Positions 8,032 to 16,438 of a DNA stretch of 33,825 bases are shown here, piece by piece. Where the stretch lies: NCBI GenBank assembly GCA_944389095.1, contig CALXLC010000035.1, forward strand, positions 1-33,825, in the 5' to 3' direction. Below the pieces are notes generated by a model, which did no database searches, had not been told where the DNA came from, and saw nothing but the letters and a program-made list of their open reading frames with translations. The number at the start of each line of letters is the position of its first letter. Within the stretch, counting starts at the first letter, position 1. Origin of the DNA: an uncultured Alphaproteobacteria bacterium (GTDB taxonomy: Bacteria > Pseudomonadota > Alphaproteobacteria > RF32 > CAG-239). The translations under genes and the position numbers were made by a program.

Positions 8032-8047
8032 CAAAAAAACGGAAAAC

Positions 8048-8076
8048 TTTACAAAAAAGACTCAATATGTTATAAT
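8048..8076 (+). promoter_or_regulatory. Strong sigma70-type promoter with extended -10
   Basis: TTTACA (8048-8053), a 17-base spacer, then a perfect TATAAT (8071-8076) preceded by TGT, giving an extended -10. It lies 27 bases ahead of the ATG at 8103, so the gene has its own promoter and a very short leader. Confidence 0.75.
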
Positions 8077-8102
8077 AAAATAACCAAACAGAGGATAACC
8101 GC

Positions 8103-9095
8103 ATGACTGCTTTATCGGAAAAAATAGCCCGGTTAAAACAGCAAATCGCCGGGAAAAAACAAAATATTTCCAACTCTGCCGCCCAATCCCCGCATCAGAG
8201 CAGAATTCAACGCGCGGCCGACCGGTTAAGGCTGGGGCTGACCTCTGCTGCCGCGGCCGTTTCCATGCTGTCACCGCTGTCCGCTTCCAACCGCGGCGAT
8301 AATACGGCCATCGCAAAGAAAAAAACTTTTGACACAAGCAAATTCCAGCTGAAGCAAAACGGAAACATTTTTGACATTCGGGAATTTTCCGAACAGGTTG
8401 ATCCTTCTCTCGGCAGCTTGGAAGAGTTGATAAAAGCATGTAATTATCATTTTGACGCCGAGGATTTAAAAAGCATTAATACCGGAAATTTAGGCAAAAA
8501 AATAGCCAAAAAAGCGACACAGATTGCCATACAGGATAACAATGAAACCCACTGCTTCCGCTCATGGAAAAAAGTGGCCGCCAGCATCGGACTTAAAATT
8601 ACGGGCATCCGGGCCGATGATGCCGTCGAACAACTTCAAAACAGCGACAAAATCATAGAATTAAATGCCAGTCGGGAAGACTACGCCTCTTGTGCCGACG
8701 GCCTGTTTGGTGTTCACGAAAGAAGCCGGGAAAAGCCAAGCGGTCATATTTTTACGACCGTAAACGGCCGCGATGCGTCCAGCAAAATACGCAACATGAA
8801 TACCACCGGAAAAGACGCCAAAGGCAAAGAATACGGGCCTGGTCACCTGTTTGCTCTTAAAGAATATCAGTGTTCTCCTAAAACCATTCAAAAAATTTTC
8901 CAAAAAGCCGCGCAGGAAATGTCCTTGTCGCGTATTTTACTGACTGTCTACAAAGAGCCGGAAAGAGTCCCGGAACAGTATCAGGCCTTTGTCCCGACCT
9001 TATCGGAACCCAATTTTATTGACTTGTCAAAACAATCGCCCAAACCATCGCTTCTGGCGCAAATCGACCTGTACAAAAACGGAAGGAACCAATAA
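8103..9095 (+). CDS. Unknown protein, possibly with a cysteine-peptidase-like fold
   Basis: I do not recognise this 330-residue protein. It begins with a basic helix (LSEKIARLKQQIAGKK) and has a hydrophobic stretch at about 42-61 that could anchor it in a membrane; there is no standard signal peptide. The middle region has Cys151 in ETHCFRSWKKVAASIGL, then SGHIFTTV with His215, followed by a tract of Gly, Lys and Asn and GPGHLFAL. A cysteine at a helix start and a downstream Ser-Gly-His strand resemble NlpC/P60 or CHAP-type peptidoglycan amidases, but this is a shape argument only. The C-terminal third is helical. GAGG precedes the ATG, a strong promoter lies at 8048, and a strong hairpin terminator follows, so it is transcribed alone. 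Confidence 0.8.
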   Translation: MTALSEKIARLKQQIAGKKQNISNSAAQSPHQSRIQRAADRLRLGLTSAAAAVSMLSPLSASNRGDNTAIAKKKTFDTSKFQLKQNGNIFDIREFSEQVDPSLGSLEELIKACNYHFDAEDLKSINTGNLGKKIAKKATQIAIQDNNETHCFRSWKKVAASIGLKITGIRADDAVEQLQNSDKIIELNASREDYASCADGLFGVHERSREKPSGHIFTTVNGRDASSKIRNMNTTGKDAKGKEYGPGHLFALKEYQCSPKTIQKIFQKAAQEMSLSRILLTVYKEPERVPEQYQAFVPTLSEPNFIDLSKQSPKPSLLAQIDLYKNGRNQ

Positions 9096-9121
9096 AAAAC
9101 CCCGGAATTTGCCGGGGTTTT
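9096..9121. terminator. Bidirectional Rho-independent terminator
   Basis: AAAACCCCGG (9096-9105) pairs perfectly with CCGGGGTTTT (9112-9121) around a 6-base loop. It has a T-run on both strands, so it can end both the unknown gene at 8103-9095 and the converging HdeD-like gene. Confidence 0.88.
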
Positions 9122-9127
9122 CAAATA

Positions 9128-9661
9128 TCAGGCCAATGCCAGTTTTCTGCAATAACGGTATTCCAAAATTTCCAAAACGCCGTAAAGCATGATATACGCC
9201 CCCATCAACGCTGTCAGCATGACAACGCCGGCCTCCGGGAATAAAACAATCAGCGTACCGAAAACCATTCCCAAAACACCGGCAGCCAGCGACCACTGCC
9301 ACGTCATGCCGTTACGACTCATCTTAATGGCCGCAACCGTCTGCACTACACCGACGGCAATGCACCACAAACCGAAAATCAACGGCAAAGAAACCGCCGT
9401 TATAACCAGATTGCTGACAAACAACACCCCGACCAGCATATCCAAAATACCGACCAGCCAATACCAGCTGCCGCTGTAAGAAAAAGATGCAATAAAATAT
9501 CCCGCACCGACAACAATAAAAATAATTCCAAGATACAGGGCAAGCGCCATCAGTGTTGCCGTCGGATTAAACCAAACAAAAACCCCCAGCAGAAACATAA
9601 GCCCGCCGGCCCACAAATGCCATTTTCCGGGACGACAATTTATAATTTCCGTATCAGCCAT
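9128..9661 (-). CDS. HdeD/DUF308-family membrane protein
   Basis: A 177-residue inner-membrane protein with six predicted helices arranged as repeated hairpins with short polar loops. It matches the DUF308 family that includes E. coli HdeD, a protein tied to acid resistance at high cell density. Typical features are the GLMFLLGVFVWFNP opening helix and repeated WxxxxGxxxxxxG packing such as WYWLVGILDMLVG. The role here is unproven. AAGGAGAG lies before the start at 9661. It stands alone, separated from the Mla operon by 80 bases, and ends at the shared terminator at 9096. Confidence 0.82.
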   Translation of the reverse strand: MADTEIINCRPGKWHLWAGGLMFLLGVFVWFNPTATLMALALYLGIIFIVVGAGYFIASFSYSGSWYWLVGILDMLVGVLFVSNLVITAVSLPLIFGLWCIAVGVVQTVAAIKMSRNGMTWQWSLAAGVLGMVFGTLIVLFPEAGVVMLTALMGAYIMLYGVLEILEYRYCRKLALA

Positions 9662-9741
9662 ATTACTCTCCTTAACAAAATTAGCTCTCTGTGAGATTTA
9701 ATTCCTGTTTTGGAGATTTCCAGACAACGGATATATTTTTT

Positions 9742-10320
9742 TTAATTTTGGCAGATAATTTTTGCAGCTGCGCCGGCCCAGCGTTGAACCGCCAGACTAT
9801 AAGCCCGGACCAGCCCGTCATAACCTTCTCCCGCGGGAAGCTCAATTCCCCAGCGTTTTTGAACCAAAATCCGGCCGGAAGCATTCCGCAAAGTCCACCA
9901 AACGTCAAAAACGGCCGTTTTTCCGGGGACCCCGTCCATCGCAACAATTTCCGCCTCAATCGTCCGGTCAAACGACGAACTGCTGAATTCCTCAAAACGA
10001 ACCGAAGCTTCAGGCAGATACAAAGCCAAATCGTCGGCAAAAACCCGCGGCAGCATAGAGGTCAAATCCTCGCTCCAGCGATTAAATTCGGAAACCTGAA
10101 CCTCAACATCCCCGCGTTTTCCGGTTACGATTTGCGGTCTGTCCAGATATTCGGGTACGGAAATCTTGTCAATATTAATGCTCAGTTTTTTGGAGCAGGC
10201 CTTTTCGCCGGCGCCTCCTATTTCCGGTTGAAGACTGTAAAACTGGGACTGCCGGCTGACTCCGACACAAGAAGCCAGAAACAACAAAGCCAGCAAAACA
10301 AGTCCTTTTTTGTTTATCAT
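9742..10320 (-). CDS. ABC-transport auxiliary lipoprotein (PqiC/YmbA-like)
   Basis: A 192-residue outer-membrane-type lipoprotein with a signal peptide and lipobox (LFLASC, lipid-modified Cys18). The mature part has the ABC_trans_aux pattern: an early FYSLQP, then YLDRPQIVTG, then RWSEDLTSMLPRVFADDL. In PqiC and related proteins this domain sits under the outer membrane and works with MCE proteins moving lipids across the periplasm. It is the last gene of the mla-type operon; its ATG directly follows the mlaD stop codon (TAGATG), so translation is probably coupled. The name pqiC is not assigned because the cognate MCE protein is MlaD-sized, not PqiB-sized. Confidence 0.82.
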   Translation of the reverse strand: MINKKGLVLLALLFLASCVGVSRQSQFYSLQPEIGGAGEKACSKKLSINIDKISVPEYLDRPQIVTGKRGDVEVQVSEFNRWSEDLTSMLPRVFADDLALYLPEASVRFEEFSSSSFDRTIEAEIVAMDGVPGKTAVFDVWWTLRNASGRILVQKRWGIELPAGEGYDGLVRAYSLAVQRWAGAAAKIICQN

Positions 10321-11103
10321 CTATCTCCCCTTTCCTCTCAAAAACGATTCCGGATGCTGTTCGGCATAATCGGCAAAATTACGCCAGGATCTGGCCGCCT
10401 TACCGATTTCAACCGCGGCCTTGTTGATATTATTGACTGTTTCCACGGAAACTTTTCCGTTTCTGCCGACAACTTTATCTAATCCGTCCAACACATTATT
10501 CAAGCGCGCCATCGTTTGCGGCAGTTGTTGATTCAAATCGGCAAAAAACTTATTAATCCCCTCCACGCTTTGCCGTATCGGCATATTTTGGATGCCTTTT
10601 GAAATTTCCCCCATTTGTGACAATACCGTCGGAATCTCCAGAATATTTCCGTCAGAATTTCTTTTTCCGTGCCAGACGACTTCGCTGTCGGGCACCATCA
10701 CCAGCTCAATCAGCAGCTGTCCCGTCAGATAGCTCTGTAAAGCCAGACGCCCCCGCAGCCCCTTTCCGACCAGAGCATCCAGAATTTCCTCTTTATTATC
10801 TTTTTCCCGATAACGAATACTCTGATAATCTTCCAGTTTGACATAAACCGGCGTACTGAAATCAAGTGTCTTCGGATTGGCAATCAAATCTATTTTGGAA
10901 ACCTTTCCGATTTCCACGCCTTTCAAGACAACCGGAGCGCCCACACTCAATCCGCGGATGGATTCTTCAAAATACATCACCAGCATATTATGATTGTCGC
11001 CGCCGAATTTCTGCCGGATAAAAATACCGGTTATTGCCAAAAAGGCAACAATCCCGCAGACAATAAATATTCCGATCATTTTCAGATTAGGCTTAGCGGA
11101 CAT
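10321..11103 (-). CDS. mlaD: MlaD-like MCE-domain lipid-transport protein
   Basis: A 260-residue protein anchored by one N-terminal helix (residues 9-28). It has a single MCE domain (about 38-120: GLSVGAPVVLKGVEIGKVSKI and later GLRGRLALQSYLTGQLLIELV). The periplasmic C-terminal helical part (170-250) has repeated Asn and Gln, as seen in MCE rings that form a hydrophobic lipid tunnel. It is longer than E. coli MlaD (about 180 residues), as is common in alphaproteobacteria. The start overlaps the mlaF end by 11 bases and the stop abuts the auxiliary lipoprotein. It probably forms the periplasmic ring bound to the MlaE-MlaF transporter core. Confidence 0.88.
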   Translation of the reverse strand: MSAKPNLKMIGIFIVCGIVAFLAITGIFIRQKFGGDNHNMLVMYFEESIRGLSVGAPVVLKGVEIGKVSKIDLIANPKTLDFSTPVYVKLEDYQSIRYREKDNKEEILDALVGKGLRGRLALQSYLTGQLLIELVMVPDSEVVWHGKRNSDGNILEIPTVLSQMGEISKGIQNMPIRQSVEGINKFFADLNQQLPQTMARLNNVLDGLDKVVGRNGKVSVETVNNINKAAVEIGKAARSWRNFADYAEQHPESFLRGKGR

Positions 11104-11857
11104 GTTTTGCTCCTCTGGTTAAAAATTCATAAATTTTATCATTCGGCGGATTTTTCAAAAGCTCCTGAGGGCTGCCGTACCCCGTAATGGATTTGGTCTC
11201 GGCATCCAAAAAAATCGCATTCGTCCCGATAGCAAAAATAGATGCCAGTTCATGGCTGACCACCACAATCGTTGCGCCGGTAATATCGTTGATATCCTTA
11301 ATAAGATCATCCAGCAACCGCGAACTGATGGGGTCCAGCCCGGCCGAAGGCTCGTCAAAATATAAGATTTCCGGATCAAGCGCCAAAGCTCTGGCCAACC
11401 CGGCCCGTTTTTTCATACCGCCGCTGATTTCCGACGGATAAAAATCGCCAAACCCGGCCAGTCCCGTTAAGGCCAGCTTAAAATCCGCAATTTCCCGAAT
11501 TGCCTGCGGAGAATAATGCGTATACTGCTGCAAAGGCAGAGCCGCATTTTCCGCCAACGTCATCGAACTGAACAAAGCGCCGCCCTGATAAAGAATACCG
11601 CAGTGTCTCATAATCTCTTTTTTGGTATTTTCATCGGCAGCCGTAAAATCTTTTCCTCCGATTAAAATTCGGCCTTCTGCCGGCGGCATCAATCCGGTCA
11701 GCACCCGCAACAGACTGCTTTTACCGCCGCCGCTTGCCCCCATAATCACAAACACGTCGCCCCGGTTAACCGTAAAATTGACATTTTTCAGCAAAACATT
11801 GTCGCCGTAAGCCACCGTCAGATTCTGAGCTTCTATAATCGCCTCTTGTTTTTTCAT
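11093..11857 (-). CDS. mlaF: MlaF-like ABC transporter ATPase
   Basis: The 254-residue ATPase has a complete set of ABC motifs: Walker [11 protein letters not shown]-loop YQGG, signature [14 protein letters not shown], Walker [14 protein letters not shown] and the H-loop VVSHEL. The signature SGGMKKR is characteristic of the Mla/MCE-linked ATPases. A longer frame starts at 11911, but those extra residues read through the mlaE 3' end. The ATG at 11857 overlaps the mlaE stop as ATGA, the normal coupling in this operon, and starts cleanly with [18 protein letters not shown]. It supplies ATP hydrolysis for phospholipid movement between inner and outer membranes. Confidence 0.92.
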   Translation of the reverse strand: MKKQEAIIEAQNLTVAYGDNVLLKNVNFTVNRGDVFVIMGASGGGKSSLLRVLTGLMPPAEGRILIGGKDFTAADENTKKEIMRHCGILYQGGALFSSMTLAENAALPLQQYTHYSPQAIREIADFKLALTGLAGFGDFYPSEISGGMKKRAGLARALALDPEILYFDEPSAGLDPISSRLLDDLIKDINDITGATIVVVSHELASIFAIGTNAIFLDAETKSITGYGSPQELLKNPPNDKIYEFLTRGAKHVR

Positions 11858-12969
11858 ATTTCCACCACGCTGAAAAACCAGGTTAAACCTCCGGTAACCA
11901 CAATCATCCACACAATGGAAGACACCACGGCCATTGTCGTCGCTTTACCGACACCGTCAGCATTCCGGCCGCTGAAAATACCGTAATAACAACCGCATAA
12001 AGCAATAATAATCCCGTAAACCCAGCCATGAAAAAGCCCGACCAGAAAGTTGCTCAGTCCCAAAGCGTCAACCGAGTAACGCCAATATTCTTCAAAGGGA
12101 ATACCCAGCATAAAAACCCCGACGGCCATACCACCGAAAATTCCGGAAAAATCGGAAAGAATGGTTAAAAACGGCATGGTAATCATCAAACTGAGCAGTC
12201 TGGGCAGCACCAAAAAGTCAAGCGGCGGAATTCCCATCGTCTTAAGTGCGTCAACTTCTTCGTTCGCCTGCATGGAACCGATGGTCGCGGCATAAGAAGC
12301 GCCGGTCCGGCCCGACATGATAATACCGGCCATAATCGCCCCCATGATACGGGTCATGCCGATAGACACCAAACTGGCTACATAAATCTGCGCGCCGAAA
12401 TTACGCAATTGAATCGAACCGACAAAAGCCAGAATCAAACCCACCATAAAACTGACCAACGCCACAATCGGCACTGCCCGGTAAGACGCATTTTCCAGCG
12501 CGAACCAAAAATCAATCCGGCGCATAACCGCACGCCCGACAATCCAACGGCCCAGGGCCGCCAGACACTCCGCCAAAAAATCTCCGCCTTTGACCACGGC
12601 TTTAAAAACATCCAAACCGCCGGCGCCGGTTCTCTCCAAAAAAGACAAAGCCTTTACCGTCTTGTCCGGACGATGCGGATGAACCGCCAACGCCAGCTGC
12701 CGCATTCGTTCAAAATCTTCGGGAAGACGAACTGTTTCGATTTTAATATTACGACGTTCGGCCGCCGCAGACAAACCATAGCTTAAAGCGCTCAACGCGG
12801 CATTCCACCCGGTCAGGGAAGTCCCGTCTATTTTCAGATACAAAATCTTTCCGCCGGACAACAGCGCATACAGCTCAGCCGCCAGAGACGGATTATCAAA
12901 ATTTCCGCAATCCCCTTCCAGCTTGATTTCCAACGCGTTGTCCGCTATATGATAAGTCAATCCGCTCAT
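11854..12969 (-). CDS. mlaE: MlaE-like ABC permease fused to a STAS-like domain
   Basis: The 371-residue protein combines an N-terminal STAS-like region (about residues 1-105, resembling MlaB) with a MlaE permease (about 120-371) of five or so membrane helices. The permease signature runs through EEVDALKTMGIPPLDFLVLPR. In E. coli MlaB is a separate peptide regulating MlaF; here that part appears fused, which explains the absence of an mlaB gene. It is the first gene of the operon. No Shine-Dalgarno is obvious, and a 6-bp inverted repeat (12968-12973 with 12985-12990) could pair over the start codon. The direction of lipid flow cannot be told from sequence. Confidence 0.88.
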   Translation of the reverse strand: MSGLTYHIADNALEIKLEGDCGNFDNPSLAAELYALLSGGKILYLKIDGTSLTGWNAALSALSYGLSAAAERRNIKIETVRLPEDFERMRQLALAVHPHRPDKTVKALSFLERTGAGGLDVFKAVVKGGDFLAECLAALGRWIVGRAVMRRIDFWFALENASYRAVPIVALVSFMVGLILAFVGSIQLRNFGAQIYVASLVSIGMTRIMGAIMAGIIMSGRTGASYAATIGSMQANEEVDALKTMGIPPLDFLVLPRLLSLMITMPFLTILSDFSGIFGGMAVGVFMLGIPFEEYWRYSVDALGLSNFLVGLFHGWVYGIIIALCGCYYGIFSGRNADGVGKATTMAVVSSIVWMIVVTGGLTWFFSVVEI

Positions 12970-13087
12970 GAGTCATAGGTAAACACTCATCTGCAGAAAT
13001 ACAAGCAAAAAAAGCTCACCGTTTCAAATAATGTGGATAGCCTGTCCTGTAAATTCCGCCGCGAAGGAAAAATGCCAAAAACATTTT

Positions 13088-13384
13088 TTAATAAAAACGA
13101 AGCATCTGCAAAACGTTATGAATGGCAAAATGCGATAATCCGCCGATGCCTTCCCAGACGCCGGCCGCAAGATAATCACCCGGATAGTTGTCCAGCATGT
13201 AAAAATCATGTTCGCCCAGCGGTCGCAGCCGCAGCGGAGAACCGGGAGCATTGGGATATGCCGTATAACTGTAATGATACGAGGGAGAAGCATAACTGCC
13301 GTGATAACCGTAACGGTCATAATCGTCATAATAAGACGCACATCCCGCCAACAAACATACCGCCGTCAATACCAATCGCCGCAT
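13088..13384 (-). CDS. Small tyrosine-rich lipoprotein
   Basis: A 98-residue protein starting MRRLVLTAVCLLAGC, a short signal peptide with a clear lipobox (LAGC, lipid-modified Cys15). The mature N-terminus is rich in Tyr, Ser, His and Pro (about residues 17-45) and probably unstructured. A more ordinary C-terminal half follows (LRPLGEHDFYMLDNYPGDY). It is probably tethered to an envelope membrane. I do not recognise a family. GGACGGAG precedes the ATG. It lies alone between the mla operon and tRNA-Gln, with no visible terminator of its own. Confidence 0.68.
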   Translation of the reverse strand: MRRLVLTAVCLLAGCASYYDDYDRYGYHGSYASPSYHYSYTAYPNAPGSPLRLRPLGEHDFYMLDNYPGDYLAAGVWEGIGGLSHFAIHNVLQMLRFY

Positions 13385-13412
13385 GCGCGCTCCGTCCGAA
13401 CCTGATTTAATT

Positions 13413-13450
13413 CAAAAAACAAGAGGTCAGACAAAAAAATCCAACCTCTT
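13413..13450 (-). terminator. Possible terminator after tRNA-Gln
   Basis: On the minus strand AAGAGGT (13450-13444) pairs with ACCTCTT (13427-13421), followed by GTTTTTTG. The loop is long (16 bases), so the hairpin is weaker than the others here. Confidence 0.45.
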
Positions 13451-13457
13451 TCCAAAT

Positions 13458-13531
13458 TGGCTGCTTCACCTGGATTCGAACCAAGATTAACGGAGTCAGA
13501 GTCCGCTGTCCTACCATTAGACGATGAAGCA
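13458..13531 (-). tRNA. tRNA-Gln (anticodon CTG)
   Basis: A 74-nt cloverleaf with a 7-bp acceptor stem (TGCTTCA/TGAAGCA) and a standard D arm (TCTAATGGTAGGA). The anticodon stem-loop is GCGGA-CTCTGAC-TCCGT, with CTG at 13499-13497, and the T loop is GGTTCGAATCC. G is the discriminator and CCA is encoded (13460-13458). The body closely resembles typical bacterial tRNA-Gln. It reads CAG codons. Confidence 0.95.
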
Positions 13532-13630
13532 ATCCGCTGACAAAATGAGTATATATAACAATAAAAATAAAAAAGCAAATACTTTTTTGCCCTCTCTGCT
13601 GAAAAAGCACCCGATATTTCTCAAGACAAA

Positions 13631-13658
13631 GAAAACCGGCCGGCGCATTGCCGGCCGG
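13631..13658 (-). terminator. Rho-independent terminator of adhE
   Basis: CCGGCCGGC and GCCGGCCGG (13636-13644 and 13650-13658) form a 9-bp all-GC stem with a 5-base loop. On the minus strand TTTTC follows. It lies 18 bases after the adhE stop. Confidence 0.85.
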
Positions 13659-13675
13659 AAATTCTGCCAACCGCT

Positions 13676-16300
13676 TTAAATGCGGCCGTAATAAGCATCC
13701 AGATAGATTTCTTTCAGCTGAGAAATCAACGGATACCGCGGATTAGCACCGGTACACTGATCGTCAAAAGCCAATTCGGACAAATTATCCAACCCGTCCA
13801 AAAAGACTTTTTCATCAACGCCGGCCTCTTTAATTGACATCGGAATACCAATATCCTTTTTAAGCTTCTGAATGGCCTCAATCAGCTTGGCCACCTTCTC
13901 ATCGTCCGTCTTGCCGCCCAAACCGAGACAATCGGCAATTTCTGCATAACGATGTTTGGCCTCCGGATAATGATATTGCGAAAAGATACCCTGTTTGGTA
14001 GGCTGATCCGTCGCGTTAAATTTGATAACCTGACAAATCAGCATGGCGTTAGCCACACCATGGGCAATACCGTAAGCGCTGCCGAGTTTATGCGCCAAAG
14101 AATGGCAAACACCCAAAAACGCCTGCGCAAAGCACATACCGGCCATCGTTGCGGCATAGTGCATATTTTCTCGCGCCTGCGGATTATTTTTTCCGTCATT
14201 GACAGACTTTGACAGGTTGGCAAAAACCATTTTGCAGGCTTCCTGGGCAATACCCTGGGTAAAAGGCGTCGCATACAAAGAAACATAAGCCTCCAAAGCA
14301 TGCGTCAGCGAGTCGATTCCGGAGGCTGCCGCCAAACCGCGCGGCATGGTCTGCACCAAATCGGGATCGACAATTGCCATATTCGGCGTCAGGGCATAAT
14401 CGGCAATCGGATATTTAATATGCGTTTCGGAGTCGGTAATAACCGCAAACGGGGTTACCTCCGAACCGGTACCCGAAGTCGTCGGAATAGCAATCATCAT
14501 GGCTTTGCTGCCCAAATCCGGAAATGTGCAGATACGCTTGCGGATATCCATAAAGCGCAGAGCCAAATCATGGAAAGAAACTTCCGGATGCTCGTACATC
14601 AGCCAGACAATTTTGGCCGCATCCATCGGCGAACCGCCGCCCAGTGCAATAATTACATCGGGTTCCAGATTGCGGACAATTTTCAAAGCGCTTTCAATCG
14701 TCGCCGTATCCGGATCAGGATTAACGTTTGAAAAAATCTGATAAGCGATATCCAATTCTTCCAAAACACTTGTAATCTTATCAGTATATCCCAGCCCGAA
14801 CAACGGCTTGTCCGTAATGATAAAAGCTTTCTTTTTACCCTTAAGCTCCCGCAGAGCAAAACCCGTTGCTCCCTGCTTAAAATAAATCTTCGGCGGAACC
14901 CGGAACCACAGCATGTTTTCACGGCGTTCGGCCACACTTTTAATATTAACCAAATGTTTCACTCCCACATTTTCACTTGCCGCATTGCCGCCCCAGGAAC
15001 CGCAACCCAAAGTCAGAGACGGATCCAGACGGAAATTGTACAAATCACCGATACCGCCCTGCGAAGACGGCGTATTAACCAGCAGGCGCCCCGTATCCAG
15101 TTGATCGCTGAAATGCTTGATACGGTCTTCGTTATGCTCGGCCGTATACAAAACGGAAGTATGGCCGCGACCGGCAAAATGAATCAGTTCCGAAGCGATT
15201 GAAACGGCGTCTTCAAAACTTTCAGCCTTGTACATTGCCAAAACCGGCGACAGCTTTTCATACGAAAACTCTTCTCCTGCGCCGATTTCGGAAGCCTCTC
15301 CGACCAAAACCTTGGTCTCTTCGGGAACTTTAAGCCCGGCCATAGCCGCAATTTTATACGCAGGCTGACCGACGATTGCCGAATTCAGCTTGCCGTTCTG
15401 AATAATTGTTTTGGCAACTTTTTCCTTTTCTTTTTTATTCAGGATATAAGCGCCGCGATAAACCAGTTCTTCTTTGACGGCATCATAAACATCTTTATGC
15501 ACCACAATGGATTGTTCCGAAGCGCAAATCATACCGTTGTCAAACGTTTTGCTCATCAAAACCGAGCTGACTGCCAGCTTAATATCGGCCGTTTCGTCAA
15601 TAATGGCCGGCGTATTGCCCGCACCGACACCCAACGCCGGTTTTCCGGAACTGTAAGCGGCTTTAACCATTCCCGGACCGCCGGTTGCCAAAATCATGGC
15701 AATTCCCTCATGGCTCATCAGATGCTGTGTCAAATCAATCGACGGTTCTTCAATCCAGGCAATGATATTATCGGGTGCACCTGCTTTAACGGCGGCTTCC
15801 AGCATCAACCTCGCCGCGGCAATCGTACACTTTTTGGCACGCGGATGCGGCGAAAAGATAATGCCGTTACGCGTTTTTAAAGCAATCAGGCTTTTGAAAA
15901 TAACCGTAGAGGTCGGATTGGTTGTCGGAACAACGCCAGCAATAACGCCGAGCGGCTCCGCCAGTTTTGTAAAACCATTGGTCGCATCGCGCTCAATCAC
16001 GCCGCAGGTTTTGGCATCACGGTACTTATTATAGATTTCTTCCGCCGCAAAATGGTTTTTAATAACCTTGTCTTCCACAACCCCCATGCCGGTTTCTTCA
16101 ACCGCCATTTTGGCCAGAGGAATACGCGCGTCATTGGCAGCCAAAGCCATGGCGGCAAAAATCTTGTCAACCTGCTCCTGAGTATATGTGGCAAAAACCT
16201 CCTGAGCGGTTTTAACACGGTCTATCACGATATTCAAATCGTCGATGGTCCTTGCACCTTCATGAATATTCAGCGATTCGCCGGATTTTTTTGTTGTCAT
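13676..16300 (-). CDS. adhE: Bifunctional acetaldehyde-CoA / alcohol dehydrogenase
   Basis: This 874-residue fusion reduces acetyl-CoA to acetaldehyde and then ethanol, using two NADH. Residues 1 to about 450 are the aldehyde dehydrogenase domain with its nucleophile Cys259 in DNGMICASEQ. A linker leads into the iron-dependent alcohol dehydrogenase domain (about 460-874), with the cofactor loop GGGSPMDAAK and metal-binding histidines in SGIDSLTHALEAY and GVCHSLAHKLG...GIAHG. The length is normal. AdhE proteins form long filaments (spirosomes). GAAGGAGA precedes the start. It is a single-gene unit with a strong terminator and points to anaerobic mixed-acid or ethanol fermentation. Confidence 0.97.
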   Translation of the reverse strand: MTTKKSGESLNIHEGARTIDDLNIVIDRVKTAQEVFATYTQEQVDKIFAAMALAANDARIPLAKMAVEETGMGVVEDKVIKNHFAAEEIYNKYRDAKTCGVIERDATNGFTKLAEPLGVIAGVVPTTNPTSTVIFKSLIALKTRNGIIFSPHPRAKKCTIAAARLMLEAAVKAGAPDNIIAWIEEPSIDLTQHLMSHEGIAMILATGGPGMVKAAYSSGKPALGVGAGNTPAIIDETADIKLAVSSVLMSKTFDNGMICASEQSIVVHKDVYDAVKEELVYRGAYILNKKEKEKVAKTIIQNGKLNSAIVGQPAYKIAAMAGLKVPEETKVLVGEASEIGAGEEFSYEKLSPVLAMYKAESFEDAVSIASELIHFAGRGHTSVLYTAEHNEDRIKHFSDQLDTGRLLVNTPSSQGGIGDLYNFRLDPSLTLGCGSWGGNAASENVGVKHLVNIKSVAERRENMLWFRVPPKIYFKQGATGFALRELKGKKKAFIITDKPLFGLGYTDKITSVLEELDIAYQIFSNVNPDPDTATIESALKIVRNLEPDVIIALGGGSPMDAAKIVWLMYEHPEVSFHDLALRFMDIRKRICTFPDLGSKAMMIAIPTTSGTGSEVTPFAVITDSETHIKYPIADYALTPNMAIVDPDLVQTMPRGLAAASGIDSLTHALEAYVSLYATPFTQGIAQEACKMVFANLSKSVNDGKNNPQARENMHYAATMAGMCFAQAFLGVCHSLAHKLGSAYGIAHGVANAMLICQVIKFNATDQPTKQGIFSQYHYPEAKHRYAEIADCLGLGGKTDDEKVAKLIEAIQKLKKDIGIPMSIKEAGVDEKVFLDGLDNLSELAFDDQCTGANPRYPLISQLKEIYLDAYYGRI

Positions 16301-16407
16301 TATTTATTTTCTCCTTCACAGCGTAAAGTTTTAAATCACTGAATGATATCATAAAAATTACCAACGAAACGTTAATAAAATCAGGCGAATTATAAAATGT
16401 CGTTACC

Positions 16408-16438
16408 AAAAAAATCCGGTCTCTGACCGGACTTTTTT
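16408..16438 (-). terminator. Rho-independent terminator of the coiled-coil protein gene
   Basis: GTCCGGTC-AGA-GACCGGA on the minus strand (stem arms 16425-16431 and 16415-16421) is followed by seven T residues (16414-16408). It also has a T-run on the plus strand. It begins at the stop codon of the gene. Confidence 0.88.

Noticed and set aside
9691-10482. Long plus-strand open frame of over 260 codons opposite the lipoprotein and mlaD genes
   Set aside because: It has no family features or ribosome site and lies antisense to two well-supported genes; codon bias of those genes explains it.
11858-11911. Upstream N-terminal extension of the MlaF ATPase
   Set aside because: It reads through the mlaE 3' end in another frame, gives residues without family similarity, and the ATGA overlap at 11857 is the natural start.
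16301-16400. FNR-type site upstream of adhE
   Set aside because: An ATGATATCAT palindrome is present, but no TTGAT-N4-ATCAA match was found, so oxygen control is not claimed.
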